DNA from: an uncultured Pelagibacteraceae bacterium
GTDB lineage: Bacteria; Pseudomonadota; Alphaproteobacteria; Pelagibacterales; Pelagibacteraceae
Direction of reading: 5' to 3'
DNA: 64,000 nucleotides
NCBI GenBank assembly: GCA_902579105.1
Contig: CACHFM010000002.1
Location: 62,001 to 126,000 of the forward strand
Positions 9,261 through 19,397 of this stretch are shown one piece after another. A program made the position numbers and the translations under genes. Below the pieces are notes generated by a model, which was not told the origin of the DNA, made no database searches, and was given only the letters and a program-made list of their open reading frames with translations. Positions within the stretch are counted from its first letter, which is position 1. The number at the start of each line of letters is the position of its first letter.

Positions 9261-9893
9261 ATGCCATCAGAAAAAGATGGAGTGATGATAGTTTTATCCT
9301 CTCCTTCTGGAGCTGGTAAAACAACATTAGCAAGTATGTTATCTAAATTAGATAACTTTAAAGTTTCAATTTCTCATACTACTCGTCAACCAAGACTTTC
9401 AGAGACAAACGAAAAGGATTATTATTTCGTAAATGAAACTGAATTTAAGAGATTAATCAAAAATGAAGAGTTTCTTGAATACGCAAAAGTTTTTAATAAT
9501 TATTATGGAACAACAAGAACTCCAGTTATCAATGAGCTAGATAATGGAAAAAATGTTTTATTTGATATTGATTGGCAAGGCGCAGATCAAATAAAAAATA
9601 AAAGATTAGATTATAAATTAATAACTTTTTTTATACTACCACCCAGTAAAGAAGTTTTATTCAAAAGACTTTCCAATAGACACATGAAAGATAAATTGAT
9701 CGTTGAAGAGAGAATGAAACAGTTTGGAAGAGATGTATTACATTGGATAAATTATGATTATGTAATAATAAATGATAACCTAGAAAATTGTTATTTAAAA
9801 ATATTCAATTTAATTGAAGCAGAAATAAATAATGGCTCAAAAGATTATGATGTTGAATATGTTAGAAATCATGTTGAAAAATTAATTTCTTAA
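9261..9893 (+). CDS. gmk: Guanylate kinase
   Basis: 210 aa. Phosphorylates GMP to GDP. The P-loop [11 protein letters not shown] lies at about residues 13-23, followed by the GMP-binding signature with SHTTRQPR and YYFV, and [13 protein letters not shown]. Starts 8 bases after acpP. Its 3' end overlaps the convergent rsmA by 12 bases, leaving no room for a separate terminator. Confidence 0.96.
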   Translation: MPSEKDGVMIVLSSPSGAGKTTLASMLSKLDNFKVSISHTTRQPRLSETNEKDYYFVNETEFKRLIKNEEFLEYAKVFNNYYGTTRTPVINELDNGKNVLFDIDWQGADQIKNKRLDYKLITFFILPPSKEVLFKRLSNRHMKDKLIVEERMKQFGRDVLHWINYDYVIINDNLENCYLKIFNLIEAEINNGSKDYDVEYVRNHVEKLIS

Positions 9894-10667
9894 ATTTTCA
9901 TAAATTTTTGTTAGTTCATAATAGGTATTAAAATCTAAGTTTTGAGGTCTTAAGTTAAGATCAATTTTTAATTTATGTAAAATTTTTTGATCATCATTAA
10001 AAAGTTGATTAAAAGGTTTTTTTATCATTTTTCTACGGTGATTAAAAAAAATCCTTGTAATTTTTTCTAAGTTTTTAGGGTTATTAATTTTTTCGAAATT
10101 TTTTTTGGGGGTAAAAAATAATAAAGTACTATCTATTTTTGGTTTAGGCGAAAAAGCTTCAGGCTTGATATCAAAAATTTTTTTAATATTTAGTTTCCAA
10201 TTTGCTAGAATTGATAATCTTCCATAAGTTGATGTATTAAAATCTGAAATAATTCTATCAGCAACTTCTTTTTGAAACATCAGTATAAGATAATCAAACC
10301 AAAAATTATTATCTAAATTAAGTATCCATTTACTTAAAATTTCAGTTGATATATTGTAAGGCAAGTTTCCAAATACAATTACATTTTCCTCAAATAAGCG
10401 GTTTTCGTCCACTTTTAAAATGTCGTCATTAATAATTATTATTTGGTTTTTAAAATTATTATTTAAATTAGATGCTAAAGATTTATCTTTTTCGATGACA
10501 ATTAATTTCTTTGGATTTTTTTTAAGAATATAAGAAGTTAAATTTCCTGTGCCAGGTCCAATTTCCAAAATATTTTTATTTTTAATTGGAATTATATTGG
10601 TAATTTCTTCTAAAATTTTTTTGTCGATTAGAAAATTTTGTCCTAGACTTTTTTTTGCTTTAATCAA
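9882..10667 (-). CDS. rsmA: 16S rRNA (adenine1518/1519-N6)-dimethyltransferase
   Basis: 261 aa (also called ksgA). Dimethylates two adjacent adenosines near the 3' end of 16S rRNA. Motifs: [16 protein letters not shown] at the N-terminus, the SAM-binding [12 protein letters not shown], and the catalytic motif [12 protein letters not shown]. The C-terminal domain has the usual [12 protein letters not shown]. Start codon overlaps the pdxA stop by 4 bases. Last gene of the leftward lptF-to-rsmA run. Confidence 0.96.
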   Translation of the reverse strand: MIKAKKSLGQNFLIDKKILEEITNIIPIKNKNILEIGPGTGNLTSYILKKNPKKLIVIEKDKSLASNLNNNFKNQIIIINDDILKVDENRLFEENVIVFGNLPYNISTEILSKWILNLDNNFWFDYLILMFQKEVADRIISDFNTSTYGRLSILANWKLNIKKIFDIKPEAFSPKPKIDSTLLFFTPKKNFEKINNPKNLEKITRIFFNHRRKMIKKPFNQLFNDDQKILHKLKIDLNLRPQNLDFNTYYELTKIYENLRN

Positions 10668-11629
10668 TTTTTATCCATGAATGTAATAGCATTTACTAGA
10701 CTTAAAGGATTAGAAATATTTTTTCCTAACATTTTAATATTAGGCCCATGATCAGGCGATATTCTGATAAAAGGCAAACCTAAGGTAATATTTATTGCAT
10801 CATATTCATATATTGTTTTTAAAGGAGTTAGAACTTGGTCATGATACATTCCAACAATTACATCAAATTTTTTTCTATTATTTTTTAAAAAAATTGTATC
10901 AGCTGGATATGGACCTGAAACTTTGTATTTTAACTTAGTTAAATGTTTAATTGCAGGTTTTAAAATTTTTTCATCTTCATTGAATTTGTTAATACTTTCA
11001 CAGTGAGGGTTAAGGCCCAAAACAGCAATTTTTGGTTTAAAATTCCTGTATTTTTTGTAAAAATTATTAATTAATTGAATTTTTTCATAAAGTTTTTTTT
11101 TAGTAATTTTTTTTGCAACCATTTTTAAAGGAAGATGAGTTGTGACAGGACAAACAGATAATTTTTTATTATAAATTAACATAGCATTTTTTTTAGAATT
11201 AGTTTTTTTTGCAAGATATTCAGTGATACCAAGGTATTTTTTGTTCAAAAAATTTTTTTTGGAAATTGGTCCATTAATCAATTTACTACTTGTACCAAGT
11301 TTTATAAGTTTGAGAGCTTTATCAAATGATTTTTTAATATATAAATTTGATTTATTAGAAATTTTTTCAAATGCTTGTCTTGGATTATATTCAATATCTA
11401 TAAGATTAATATAGTTATTATTCAACTTATAATTATTAATACTTTTATAGTTTATCAATCTTATATCCATTCTAAATTTTAGTTTTTTCATTTGAAGTTT
11501 TAATAATTTTAAAGATGAAATTAAAATTATTGGGCTTTTGTATTTTTTATATTTTAAAGATTTAAAAAAAATTTCTAAAAAAATACTATTAGGTTCTCCA
11601 TTAATAATTATTATTGGTTTATTTTTCAT
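10664..11629 (-). CDS. pdxA: 4-hydroxythreonine-4-phosphate dehydrogenase (pyridoxal phosphate synthesis)
   Basis: 321 aa. Oxidises 4-hydroxythreonine phosphate in the DXP-dependent vitamin B6 pathway. Family motifs visible are TTHLPLKMV, LGLNPHCE, VGMYHDQVLTPLKT and the C-terminal RISPDHGPN; the three His residues in these motifs are the expected metal ligands. It is the usual surA-pdxA-rsmA order. Overlaps the surA 3' end by 11 bases. Confidence 0.93.
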   Translation of the reverse strand: MKNKPIIIINGEPNSIFLEIFFKSLKYKKYKSPIILISSLKLLKLQMKKLKFRMDIRLINYKSINNYKLNNNYINLIDIEYNPRQAFEKISNKSNLYIKKSFDKALKLIKLGTSSKLINGPISKKNFLNKKYLGITEYLAKKTNSKKNAMLIYNKKLSVCPVTTHLPLKMVAKKITKKKLYEKIQLINNFYKKYRNFKPKIAVLGLNPHCESINKFNEDEKILKPAIKHLTKLKYKVSGPYPADTIFLKNNRKKFDVIVGMYHDQVLTPLKTIYEYDAINITLGLPFIRISPDHGPNIKMLGKNISNPLSLVNAITFMDKN

Positions 11630-12560
11630 TAATTATGACATCTTTTTTTATTTTCTTAAAATATATGTTTGAATATTGATTAAGTTGTTGATTTTGTAAT
11701 GATCTTATTCTTAAGGTTAATTCTTTATCAATATCAATTTTTTTTTCAATTTCTTTTATATCTTTAACGCTTAATATTAAAAAGCCTCCTGGTATTAATA
11801 TTGGATTAGTATATTGCCCAATTTTAAGTTTTGATATTTCTGTTAATATTTTTTTATTTACAGAATTTTCATCAATCCAACCTAATTTACCTCCTGTTTT
11901 TGAAGTAGCAGAAATACTAAATATAGATGCTGTATTTTCAAAGCCTTGATCAGATATACTTTTTTTAATTTCGTTAAAAAGTTCTTTAGCTTTAATATTT
12001 TCATCAGCACTATATACAATTTCATAAAGAAGATATGAGTTTGATTTTATTTTGTTTAATTTAATTTCATTTCTTAGTTTTTCTTTATCAATATTTAATT
12101 TAGAAAAAAATTTTTTATAAATTAATTGGTTCCAAATAGCTTCATTTGTAAGCTTTTTTTTAATTGTTAAAAAATTAATATTAAGAGAACTTAAATAATT
12201 AAGAAATTCCTCTTTATCTTTAAGTCCAATATTAGTGTAAATTGATTTAATTATATTATCAAAATATTTTTCATTAATTTCGTTTTGATTATATTTTGAT
12301 ATTTCTATTTCTTTAATTTTTTCTCTAATTAATGAAGTTTTTGCAACTTCAAGTATTTTATTTTCATCTAAAGTTTTTAAATTTGGATTTAACGCTTTTA
12401 GATATTTTGCCTCATTATAGATATCAATATTTGTAATAATTTTATTATTAACTTTTAAAATTATTTTATTTTCAATTGATAAAACTTTTGAGTTAAAAAA
12501 AATAATTAAAATAAATAAAAAAAATAAATTTTTAATTGAATTTATTGATTTATTATTCAT
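11619..12560 (-). CDS. surA: SurA-like periplasmic peptidyl-prolyl isomerase/chaperone
   Basis: 313 aa. An N-terminal signal segment (about residues 10-27) is followed by a SurA N-terminal-like chaperone domain (KVNNKIITNIDIYNEAKYL) and a single parvulin-type domain near the end (SKTGGKLGWIDENSVNK, then LKIGQYTNPILIPGGFLILSV). E. coli SurA has two parvulin domains in about 428 aa; this one is shorter with one. It should help fold outer-membrane beta-barrels such as LptD, whose gene lies immediately upstream (7-base gap). Confidence 0.85.
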   Translation of the reverse strand: MNNKSINSIKNLFFLFILIIFFNSKVLSIENKIILKVNNKIITNIDIYNEAKYLKALNPNLKTLDENKILEVAKTSLIREKIKEIEISKYNQNEINEKYFDNIIKSIYTNIGLKDKEEFLNYLSSLNINFLTIKKKLTNEAIWNQLIYKKFFSKLNIDKEKLRNEIKLNKIKSNSYLLYEIVYSADENIKAKELFNEIKKSISDQGFENTASIFSISATSKTGGKLGWIDENSVNKKILTEISKLKIGQYTNPILIPGGFLILSVKDIKEIEKKIDIDKELTLRIRSLQNQQLNQYSNIYFKKIKKDVIINEK

Positions 12561-12567
12561 TAATGAT

Positions 12568-15273
12568 TTATTTTACCGATTGCTCAATTGATGTTAAAGG
12601 GTAGAAATTTATAGTAAACATCAATTTCTCTGAAGGTTTTAAATCTCTATCTTCATAATATGTTTTATTAAATCTAATACCTGCTGTTAGGCAATCATTT
12701 TTGTATTCATAAATTAAGTCATAATACTCTGTTAGATTAACTTCTCTATTTCTTCTTGTTTTAAAAGAAAGTGAATTTTCTTCATTAAAATTATATTTAC
12801 TAATATTTTCAAAAACGTTGGTATTTCCTAAATCTGAATCTTCTTCAATAAAATTAAAATTTGTTACAAAATTGTTTAATGATAAACCAAGTCCAATTGA
12901 ATTTTTTTCAAAATTTTGAATTTTATTATCAATTGAAAAATTATAATTTAAATTTAGAAATTCAAATACTCTGTAATCAACTTCTCCAAATAAGTTTGAG
13001 TTTTTTTTATTTAAAGTGGTTTGTGAAGGTATGTTGCTTTCAATGTCATCTCTAAATACTGAGGCTAATTTTATTTCTAAATAATTATCTTCATTTTCTT
13101 TTTTGTAGTCAATTCCAAGCGTTAAAGAGCTTCCAGATTCAAAGCTATCATCTAATCCAAGTCTATTTATATCAAAAATATTATTCATATTTATTTCTCT
13201 TTCACTGCTAGAATGGTCTTTCATATCGCCAGGATTAAATCGTAGTGATAATCTTGGTATTAAAAATTGACTGTTTGTCTCTGTTATTTTGATTAAAGGT
13301 AATTCAGAATTTAGCTCGATTAATGATTGTAATTCAATTTGTGGACTCGATTTATAATCAGTTACATTTTTGCCAACGCTATTTAAATTTTTCAAAAATA
13401 TATTCAAATTATTTTTTAAACCTAAGTTATGAAAAATTTTTTCATTTGTTCTAAAACTAATATCATTAATAATCCTAGATTTAAGATTATTAGTATTATC
13501 TAGGATATTATTACCTTTTGAATTCAAACCAATGTTTCCATAATTTGTTGATATTAAATTATTAGAATAATTATAGTAAGGTAAAATATATTGATATCGA
13601 TCACTTTGTTTTTTTGTCAAATCTTCATATACATCAGTTCCACCAGAAAATAAAAAATTTTCATGTTCTAAAAAAAAATCAAATCCAGAATTCAAAATAT
13701 CGTTATTTTTTGGTTTGATAATACTTTCTGATAAGTTATCACCAAATATTTTTAAATAAGTATCTTTATTTGTTCTTTCAAAAAATATATTTAAGTCACT
13801 TTTAATGAAGTTATCTAATTTAAGATTTTTTTCCAACCTAGCAAAAAAATGATTGATATTTTTCTTTTGATTAGTAGTTGAAGATTTATAACCACTAGTA
13901 ATACCAAAGTCTGCAATTATTGATGAATTTTCATTTTTTTGTCTAAATTCAGTTTGAATCATTTTAACATCATCTGAAAATAAAACTGGGCTAAAAGTTA
14001 AATCTTTATTTTTTGAAATTGCGTAGAAGTAAGGCACACTTATAGAGGATCCTAAAATATTAGAGTTGTTAAGTTTTGGTTGTAAAAAACCTGATTGTCT
14101 TTTTACCGTTGGATCTGGATGAAAGAATTTAGGAAAATAAAACACTGGAATATCATAAACTTTTAAAATTGCATCATTATAAATTAGTTGTTTTTTATTT
14201 TTATCATGTTTAATTTGAGATGCTTCCATTCTCCACGGTGGGCAGCTATCCGTTTTTTTACAACTTGTAAAAACAGCTTTTTTAACTGAAGTTATGTTGT
14301 CTTTTTTAGTAGAAGATACTCCATATAATCTTGGATCATTTTCAGGTCTATCAAAAAGATTTTTTTTTAATTTTATTTTTGTATTACCAGCTTTGAAATT
14401 TTTATTTTTTAAATTAAAAAAACCATTTGAAAAGTAGAGTTTATCACTTTTTCCTATAGGTAAACTCGAATTTTCAATAATTGATATCTCAGTACCTTTT
14501 AAAAATTCTTTTTTTATTTCATAATCAAAACTTCCAAGTTCATAAGTTGAAAAATTATCATCATTTATAATTGTTTTGTTAGAAGAATATAATTTCATTT
14601 CATCTATAAGAAAAGTTACATCTTTTGAGTAAAATTTGTATTTTGAAGCGATATATGCTTCAGTTTTTCCTTCTGAATATACTTTATATAAATTTTTGAG
14701 ATAGATGATTTTATCTGTATTAATAGTAATATCTTTATTTCTATCTTTTAATTGAACATTGCCGTTTGCAACTACTTTTTCTTCATTTTTTAAATATGAA
14801 ATTTCATTAGCATTAATATTAATATCTTTATTTTTATCTACTAACCGGACATCACCATTTGCAAATACATGTTCTTTACTTTTTAAATATGAAATTTGCT
14901 CAGTATTAATAATAATATTTTTACTTTTATCTTCTAACCGAACATTACCATTTGCAATTATATTTTCTTCATTTTTTAAATATGAAATTTTATCAGCATT
15001 AATTATAATATTTTTTTTCTTGTCTACTAGTTGAACATTTTTTGTTGCGATTAAAATATTAGTAATTTTATTATATTCAAAGTTTTCTGCTATTATAGAA
15101 ACCCCATCATTTGTAAATGCCTCTCCTCCATCGTAACCTTTAAATAAATTTCCGTCTTGCGTAATTTGTATTTCAGTTACATTAAAACTAAATATATCTT
15201 TAGAGTTTAAATTTGAAGTAAAAAACAAATTGATCAAGATATAGATAGAAATATATATAAATTTATTTTTCAT
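12568..15273 (-). CDS. lptD: LPS-assembly protein LptD (outer-membrane barrel)
   Basis: 901 aa. Inserts lipopolysaccharide into the outer leaflet of the outer membrane. After a signal peptide (about residues 1-24), residues 56-205 form the OstA/LptA-like beta-jellyroll region, here built of near-identical 31-residue repeats. The central conserved block TSCKKTDSCPPWRMEA followed by VYDIPVFYFPKFFHPDPT and RQSGFLQP is diagnostic. The last 500 residues are barrel strands. No LptE is adjacent. It sits between surA and lptG in the same operon, with its start overlapping the end of lptG by 11 bases. Confidence 0.93.
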   Translation of the reverse strand: MKNKFIYISIYILINLFFTSNLNSKDIFSFNVTEIQITQDGNLFKGYDGGEAFTNDGVSIIAENFEYNKITNILIATKNVQLVDKKKNIIINADKISYLKNEENIIANGNVRLEDKSKNIIINTEQISYLKSKEHVFANGDVRLVDKNKDININANEISYLKNEEKVVANGNVQLKDRNKDITINTDKIIYLKNLYKVYSEGKTEAYIASKYKFYSKDVTFLIDEMKLYSSNKTIINDDNFSTYELGSFDYEIKKEFLKGTEISIIENSSLPIGKSDKLYFSNGFFNLKNKNFKAGNTKIKLKKNLFDRPENDPRLYGVSSTKKDNITSVKKAVFTSCKKTDSCPPWRMEASQIKHDKNKKQLIYNDAILKVYDIPVFYFPKFFHPDPTVKRQSGFLQPKLNNSNILGSSISVPYFYAISKNKDLTFSPVLFSDDVKMIQTEFRQKNENSSIIADFGITSGYKSSTTNQKKNINHFFARLEKNLKLDNFIKSDLNIFFERTNKDTYLKIFGDNLSESIIKPKNNDILNSGFDFFLEHENFLFSGGTDVYEDLTKKQSDRYQYILPYYNYSNNLISTNYGNIGLNSKGNNILDNTNNLKSRIINDISFRTNEKIFHNLGLKNNLNIFLKNLNSVGKNVTDYKSSPQIELQSLIELNSELPLIKITETNSQFLIPRLSLRFNPGDMKDHSSSEREINMNNIFDINRLGLDDSFESGSSLTLGIDYKKENEDNYLEIKLASVFRDDIESNIPSQTTLNKKNSNLFGEVDYRVFEFLNLNYNFSIDNKIQNFEKNSIGLGLSLNNFVTNFNFIEEDSDLGNTNVFENISKYNFNEENSLSFKTRRNREVNLTEYYDLIYEYKNDCLTAGIRFNKTYYEDRDLKPSEKLMFTINFYPLTSIEQSVK
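14755..15033 (-). repeat. Three in-frame 93-bp tandem repeats inside lptD
   Basis: The unit starts recur at 15033, 14940 and 14847 (minus strand), exactly 93 bp apart, coding 31 residues each (about residues 81-173). The repeat core is I-x-YLK-x5-x-ANG-V-L-D-K-K/D-I-x-IN. More diverged units flank both ends (from about residue 50 and up to about 204). Conserved nucleotide stretches at equal phase, such as the CCATTTGCAA-like segments, argue for recent duplication by slippage or unequal exchange. Confidence 0.9.
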
Positions 15274-16336
15274 TAATTTTATAAGTCATTAAGAGTATTA
15301 TTAAAGTTAAAAATAATAAAGGCAACCATACTGAAAGAATGAAATGAATTTTTTCAGTTGCACCAAGAACGTTGAACAGATTATTTAAATAATAAATAAT
15401 TACACATAAAAATAAACCAATTGATATTTTTAAAGTATTGCTTTTAAACTTTTTACTATTTAACATTATAAGACTCGAGAATATAGTCATAAGAACTAAA
15501 TAAATAGGATAAGAGACTATTTTTTGAATCTGAATGTTCACATCTATGGTAGATAAATTTAATAAATCATAATTTTTTTTTAATTCTATTAATCCTAAAA
15601 AAGATAGAGATGATAAATTAGAAAATAATCCTTGAATTCTTTCATAATCAAAATTTGAAGAAATTTCTATCTGCTTTCTTTTTTCATTAGTATTTTGAAT
15701 AAAAATTTCTGGTTTAATTATAATCCAGTTGTTTGTTTTAATATCAATTTTTTGACTTTTGATATTTCTTATAACATTATAGTCCTTATCAAACTCAGTA
15801 ATGAAATTATCAACTAGATAATGCTCGTCAATTTTTGAAGAATTAATTATTAAAACTTTGTTATCAATTTTATCTCTTATCCAGAGTCCATTTTTGTTAA
15901 TTACTGCAAGATATTTTCCATCAGTAGTATAACTAGATTTTAGTTCTAAATAAAAGTTTTTTAAACTTGATGATGTATTATAAAATATACTAATTATAGA
16001 TAAACCAAGCAGCAAAGTAACCAAACTAATTATTATTTGTATTTTAGAATTCTTTAATCCAGAATATTTAAAAATTTGAATTTCATTATTATTAAATAAT
16101 TTAATATAAAATAATTGTGTAGATAATAAGAAAATGAAAGGAAAAATTTCAAAAATCATTGAAGGTGAGTTAAGCAAAGATAAATAAATTGGATAAAAAA
16201 TACTTATATTAATATCTTTAAAAAATTCTAGTTCTGTTAAAAGATTAATTATAAATACTAAACAAAATATTATTAGCATTACATAAAAAAAAGATTTTAA
16301 AAAAATATTAATAAGAAATTTAATATATGTTTTCAT
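15263..16336 (-). CDS. lptG: LPS export ABC transporter permease LptG
   Basis: 357 aa YjgP/YjgQ-family permease. Three N-terminal membrane segments and three C-terminal ones flank a periplasmic beta-jellyroll domain (about residues 130-255), the architecture of LptF/LptG. With LptF and LptB it extracts lipopolysaccharide from the inner membrane. lptB is not in the window. Translation is coupled to lptF (4-base overlap). LptF versus LptG is assigned by order: the second permease is normally LptG. Confidence 0.88.
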   Translation of the reverse strand: MKTYIKFLINIFLKSFFYVMLIIFCLVFIINLLTELEFFKDINISIFYPIYLSLLNSPSMIFEIFPFIFLLSTQLFYIKLFNNNEIQIFKYSGLKNSKIQIIISLVTLLLGLSIISIFYNTSSSLKNFYLELKSSYTTDGKYLAVINKNGLWIRDKIDNKVLIINSSKIDEHYLVDNFITEFDKDYNVIRNIKSQKIDIKTNNWIIIKPEIFIQNTNEKRKQIEISSNFDYERIQGLFSNLSSLSFLGLIELKKNYDLLNLSTIDVNIQIQKIVSYPIYLVLMTIFSSLIMLNSKKFKSNTLKISIGLFLCVIIYYLNNLFNVLGATEKIHFILSVWLPLLFLTLIILLMTYKINEK

Positions 16337-17475
16337 TTTAAAATTTTATTGAAATTAAATTTAAATCGAAAGTAAAAATATAAAAAAATTGTGCTAATGA
16401 TAGGTATTAAAATTATAACTAAATTATTGTAAAAATAATTATTTACAAATCTTAATGTCGATTCTGAAAATACAATTAAAAAAAATCCTAAAAGAAAAAC
16501 GATTAACCTATATTTTGAATAATTTATTTTTTCTTTAGAATGAACAATCAATAATAGTGCAAGAAGCATTAGAGCCGGTATGTACAATGGTATAACCAAT
16601 CTTTTATATAATTCAGCTGTTATATTAGTTAAATTTTTCATTTCACAATTTCTAACTCTTTCTTTAATTTTAATTTTATCTTTAATATTTTTGTCAGTTA
16701 AATTGATTAAACAATCAATGAGTTCTAAGGTTGTATGTTCTTGAGTTTTTGTAACTAGAATTGTATTAGTTGAAAATAAAGATAAATTAAATTCAGATTT
16801 TGAAAAACTAAAATTTGTTATTTTTTCATTAAATAAATTTGTATTTTCACCATTATATAATTCTAGAATCGCAACACCATTATTACTTTTAAAAATACCT
16901 TTTTTAGCATAAGTTATTTGAAAGTTATTTTCATCTGTATTTTTTTTTATATATATATTATTAAAATTACCATTTTCATCTTTACTTTCAGTATAGATTG
17001 TTAAATCATTTACAGCTGCATTAAATTTTTTAATTTTAATAAAATTATCAACAAAATTATAGTTAGATGTTCTGATAATTGTTCTTGCCATACTTTGTGA
17101 TTTTGGAACGATATATGCAGTTAAAATGATTTGAACTAGAAATATAAAAAGAGAAAATGATAAAAAAAAATTAACAAAAGAAATTTTATTAATTCCAAAA
17201 TTCCAATATATTAATAATTCATTTTTTATTTCATACTTAGCAATTACATATGAAAAACTAAAAAAAAATGCAAAGGGTAGTATTTTACTTACAATTTTTG
17301 GAAAATTTAATATTGCATAATTTAAATATACATCGTAACCACGACCATCATCAATTATTATATCTAGATAATTAACCGCTTGAATAACCCAAATAATAAT
17401 ACTTGTACTTATCAAGGCTATAAGGAAAAAAATTAAACAATCGGTTAAAAATTTTCTATATAGAATTTTTTTCAT
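16333..17475 (-). CDS. lptF: LPS export ABC transporter permease LptF
   Basis: 380 aa YjgP/YjgQ-family permease. Membrane segments at about residues 13-33, 60-78 and 103-123 precede the periplasmic domain; three more follow at about 290-310, 323-340 and 350-372. It heads the leftward LPS/outer-membrane operon and is divergent from pepA. The C-terminal half shows LYKRLVIPLYIPALMLLAL, a typical segment of the permease core. Confidence 0.88.
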   Translation of the reverse strand: MKKILYRKFLTDCLIFFLIALISTSIIIWVIQAVNYLDIIIDDGRGYDVYLNYAILNFPKIVSKILPFAFFFSFSYVIAKYEIKNELLIYWNFGINKISFVNFFLSFSLFIFLVQIILTAYIVPKSQSMARTIIRTSNYNFVDNFIKIKKFNAAVNDLTIYTESKDENGNFNNIYIKKNTDENNFQITYAKKGIFKSNNGVAILELYNGENTNLFNEKITNFSFSKSEFNLSLFSTNTILVTKTQEHTTLELIDCLINLTDKNIKDKIKIKERVRNCEMKNLTNITAELYKRLVIPLYIPALMLLALLLIVHSKEKINYSKYRLIVFLLGFFLIVFSESTLRFVNNYFYNNLVIILIPIISTIFLYFYFRFKFNFNKILK

Positions 17476-17503
17476 TGAAATATGATATTTTTATTCATAT
17501 ATA
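17475..17503 (+). promoter_or_regulatory. Candidate sigma-70 promoter for pepA
   Basis: TTGAAA at 17475-17480 and TATATA at 17498-17503 with a 17-base spacer. The predicted start of transcription near 17510 precedes the preferred pepA ATG by about 27 bases. It overlaps the first codon of divergent lptF. Sequence-only evidence. Confidence 0.45.
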
Positions 17504-17536
17504 GCATTCTACTCTTGTAGAGTGTATTTAAAATTT

Positions 17537-18994
17537 ATGACTGTTCAAATTAATTATAAAAATAGTATTTTAAAATCAAAGTCAGCTAATCTTATCTTAT
17601 TTGTTGATGAAAAATTCAGTATTAGTGCTTTAAAAAAATATATTTCAAATTCTGAATTTTCTTACATATCTGACTTATTAAAAACTAGTGATTTAAAAAA
17701 AGATATACTTTTTTTTGAAATAAATTCTAAAAAAACAATATTTTTAATGTCTATTAAAAAAGATTTAAAAATTTCTGATATAGAAAGTTTAGGTGCTAAA
17801 TTTCATGGTTACATAAATTATGATAAGAAAAGTGATTATTTAGTTAATTCAGATACTGTAAATAGTAAAATAGAAAATTTTGTAGGACATTTTCTGCATG
17901 GATTAAAATTAAAATCTTACGAATTTAATATTTACAAATCAAAAAAAGATAAAAGAATTATTTTTGTAAATGTTATTGGAAATAAAAATAAAATATCTAC
18001 TAAAACTCAGTTAAGATTTAGAGCGTTAGAAGAAGGAACTTTTTTTACAAGAGATCTTGTTTCAGAACCAGGAAATATTTTGCATCCTGATGAATATGCA
18101 AAAAGAATAAATTCACTAAAGAAGTTTGGTTTGAAGATAAATATTTATGATGAAAAAAAATTAAAAAAACTTGGAATGAATTCTTTACTTGGCGTAGGTC
18201 AAGGAAGTATTAGAGGTTCATATCTTGTAACGATGGAGTGGAATGGAGCAAAAAATAATTCTAAACCTTTAGGATTTGTTGGTAAAGGAGTTTGTTTTGA
18301 TACAGGAGGTATTTCACTTAAACCCGCAAAGTTCATGGAAGACATGACTTATGATATGGCTGGTTCTGCTGTAGTTGTTGGTTTAATGAAAAATCTTGCG
18401 TTAAGAAAAGCAAAAATTAATGCAGTTGGTGTTGTAGGGCTTGTTGAAAATATGCCAGGTGGCAACGCCCAAAGACCAGGCGATATTGTAAAATCATATA
18501 GCGGTAAAACAATAGAAATATTAAATACTGATGCAGAAGGCAGACTTGTTTTGGCTGACGCTTTAACATTTACTGAAAAAAAATTTAAACCCAAGTTTAT
18601 GGTTGATTTAGCAACTTTGACTGGTGCAATTATAGTCTCTTTGGGGTCTGAGTATGCAGGACTATTTTCAAACAATGATAAATTGTCTACACAACTATTG
18701 AATGCAGGTGAAAAAGTAGATGAAAAATTATGGAGAATGCCTTTACATAAAAATTTCGATAAACTTATAAATTCAAAAATTGCAGATATGCAAAATATAA
18801 ATTATGTAGGTGGTGCAGGATCAACAACTGCTGCACAATTTTTACAAAGATTTATTATAAACAAAACGCCTTGGGCACATTTGGATATTGCTGGTATGGC
18901 TTTCTCAAAATATGGAGGAGCTTTAAACTCAGGCGGTGCAACTGGTTATGGAGTAAGATTATTAAATAAATTAATAGAGGATAATTATGAGTAA
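17537..18994 (+). CDS. pepA: Leucyl aminopeptidase (M17 family)
   Basis: 485 aa from the ATG at 17537; a GTG at 17522 would add five residues but is less plausible because it is closer to the promoter and is not ATG. Cytosolic hexameric metallopeptidase that removes N-terminal residues. Signature residues for the two-metal centre are in VGKGVCFDTGGISLKP and the NTDAEGRLVLADAL motif. Divergent from lptF, as is common in alphaproteobacteria. Its stop overlaps the ndk start by 8 bases. Confidence 0.95.
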   Translation: MTVQINYKNSILKSKSANLILFVDEKFSISALKKYISNSEFSYISDLLKTSDLKKDILFFEINSKKTIFLMSIKKDLKISDIESLGAKFHGYINYDKKSDYLVNSDTVNSKIENFVGHFLHGLKLKSYEFNIYKSKKDKRIIFVNVIGNKNKISTKTQLRFRALEEGTFFTRDLVSEPGNILHPDEYAKRINSLKKFGLKINIYDEKKLKKLGMNSLLGVGQGSIRGSYLVTMEWNGAKNNSKPLGFVGKGVCFDTGGISLKPAKFMEDMTYDMAGSAVVVGLMKNLALRKAKINAVGVVGLVENMPGGNAQRPGDIVKSYSGKTIEILNTDAEGRLVLADALTFTEKKFKPKFMVDLATLTGAIIVSLGSEYAGLFSNNDKLSTQLLNAGEKVDEKLWRMPLHKNFDKLINSKIADMQNINYVGGAGSTTAAQFLQRFIINKTPWAHLDIAGMAFSKYGGALNSGGATGYGVRLLNKLIEDNYE

Positions 18995-19397
18995 TACTGA
19001 ACAAACATTATCAATTATTAAACCAGATGCAGTCGAAAGAAATTTAGATAATGAAATTAAGGAAATGTTCAAAAATGATGGTTTTACAATATTAAAAGAA
19101 AAAAAAATTCAAATTGAAAAATCTGAAGCTGAAAAGTTTTATAAAGTCCATGAAACAAAGCCTTTTTACAACGATCTTTGCTCATATCTTTCATCTGGCC
19201 CAATCGTTGTTATGGTCTTAGAGAAAGAAAATGCAATTCTTGCAAATAGGGAATTAATGGGAGCAACGAACCCTAATGATGCTAAAGAAGGCACAATTAG
19301 AAAAAAATATGGAATTTCTATTGATAAAAATTCAGTTCATGGATCTGATAGTGTTGAAAATGCTAAAATTGAAATAGATTTTTTTTTTAAAGACTAA
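18987..19397 (+). CDS. ndk: Nucleoside diphosphate kinase
   Basis: 136 aa. Balances nucleoside triphosphate pools by ping-pong phosphate transfer. The N-terminal TLSIIKPDAVERN and the active-site block NSVHGSDSVENA with the phosphorylated His are clear. Length is standard. Coupled to pepA at its start; its 3' end overlaps convergent purN by 11 bases. Confidence 0.97.
   Translation: MSNTEQTLSIIKPDAVERNLDNEIKEMFKNDGFTILKEKKIQIEKSEAEKFYKVHETKPFYNDLCSYLSSGPIVVMVLEKENAILANRELMGATNPNDAKEGTIRKKYGISIDKNSVHGSDSVENAKIEIDFFFKD

Noticed and set aside
14759-15034. Open frame of 91 codons on the plus strand opposite the lptD repeats
   Set aside because: It exists only because the 93-bp repeat copies a stop-free antisense phase; no ribosome site or family resemblance.
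18349-18675. 108-codon open frame antisense to pepA
   Set aside because: It is the complement of the best-conserved pepA motifs and carries no signal of its own.
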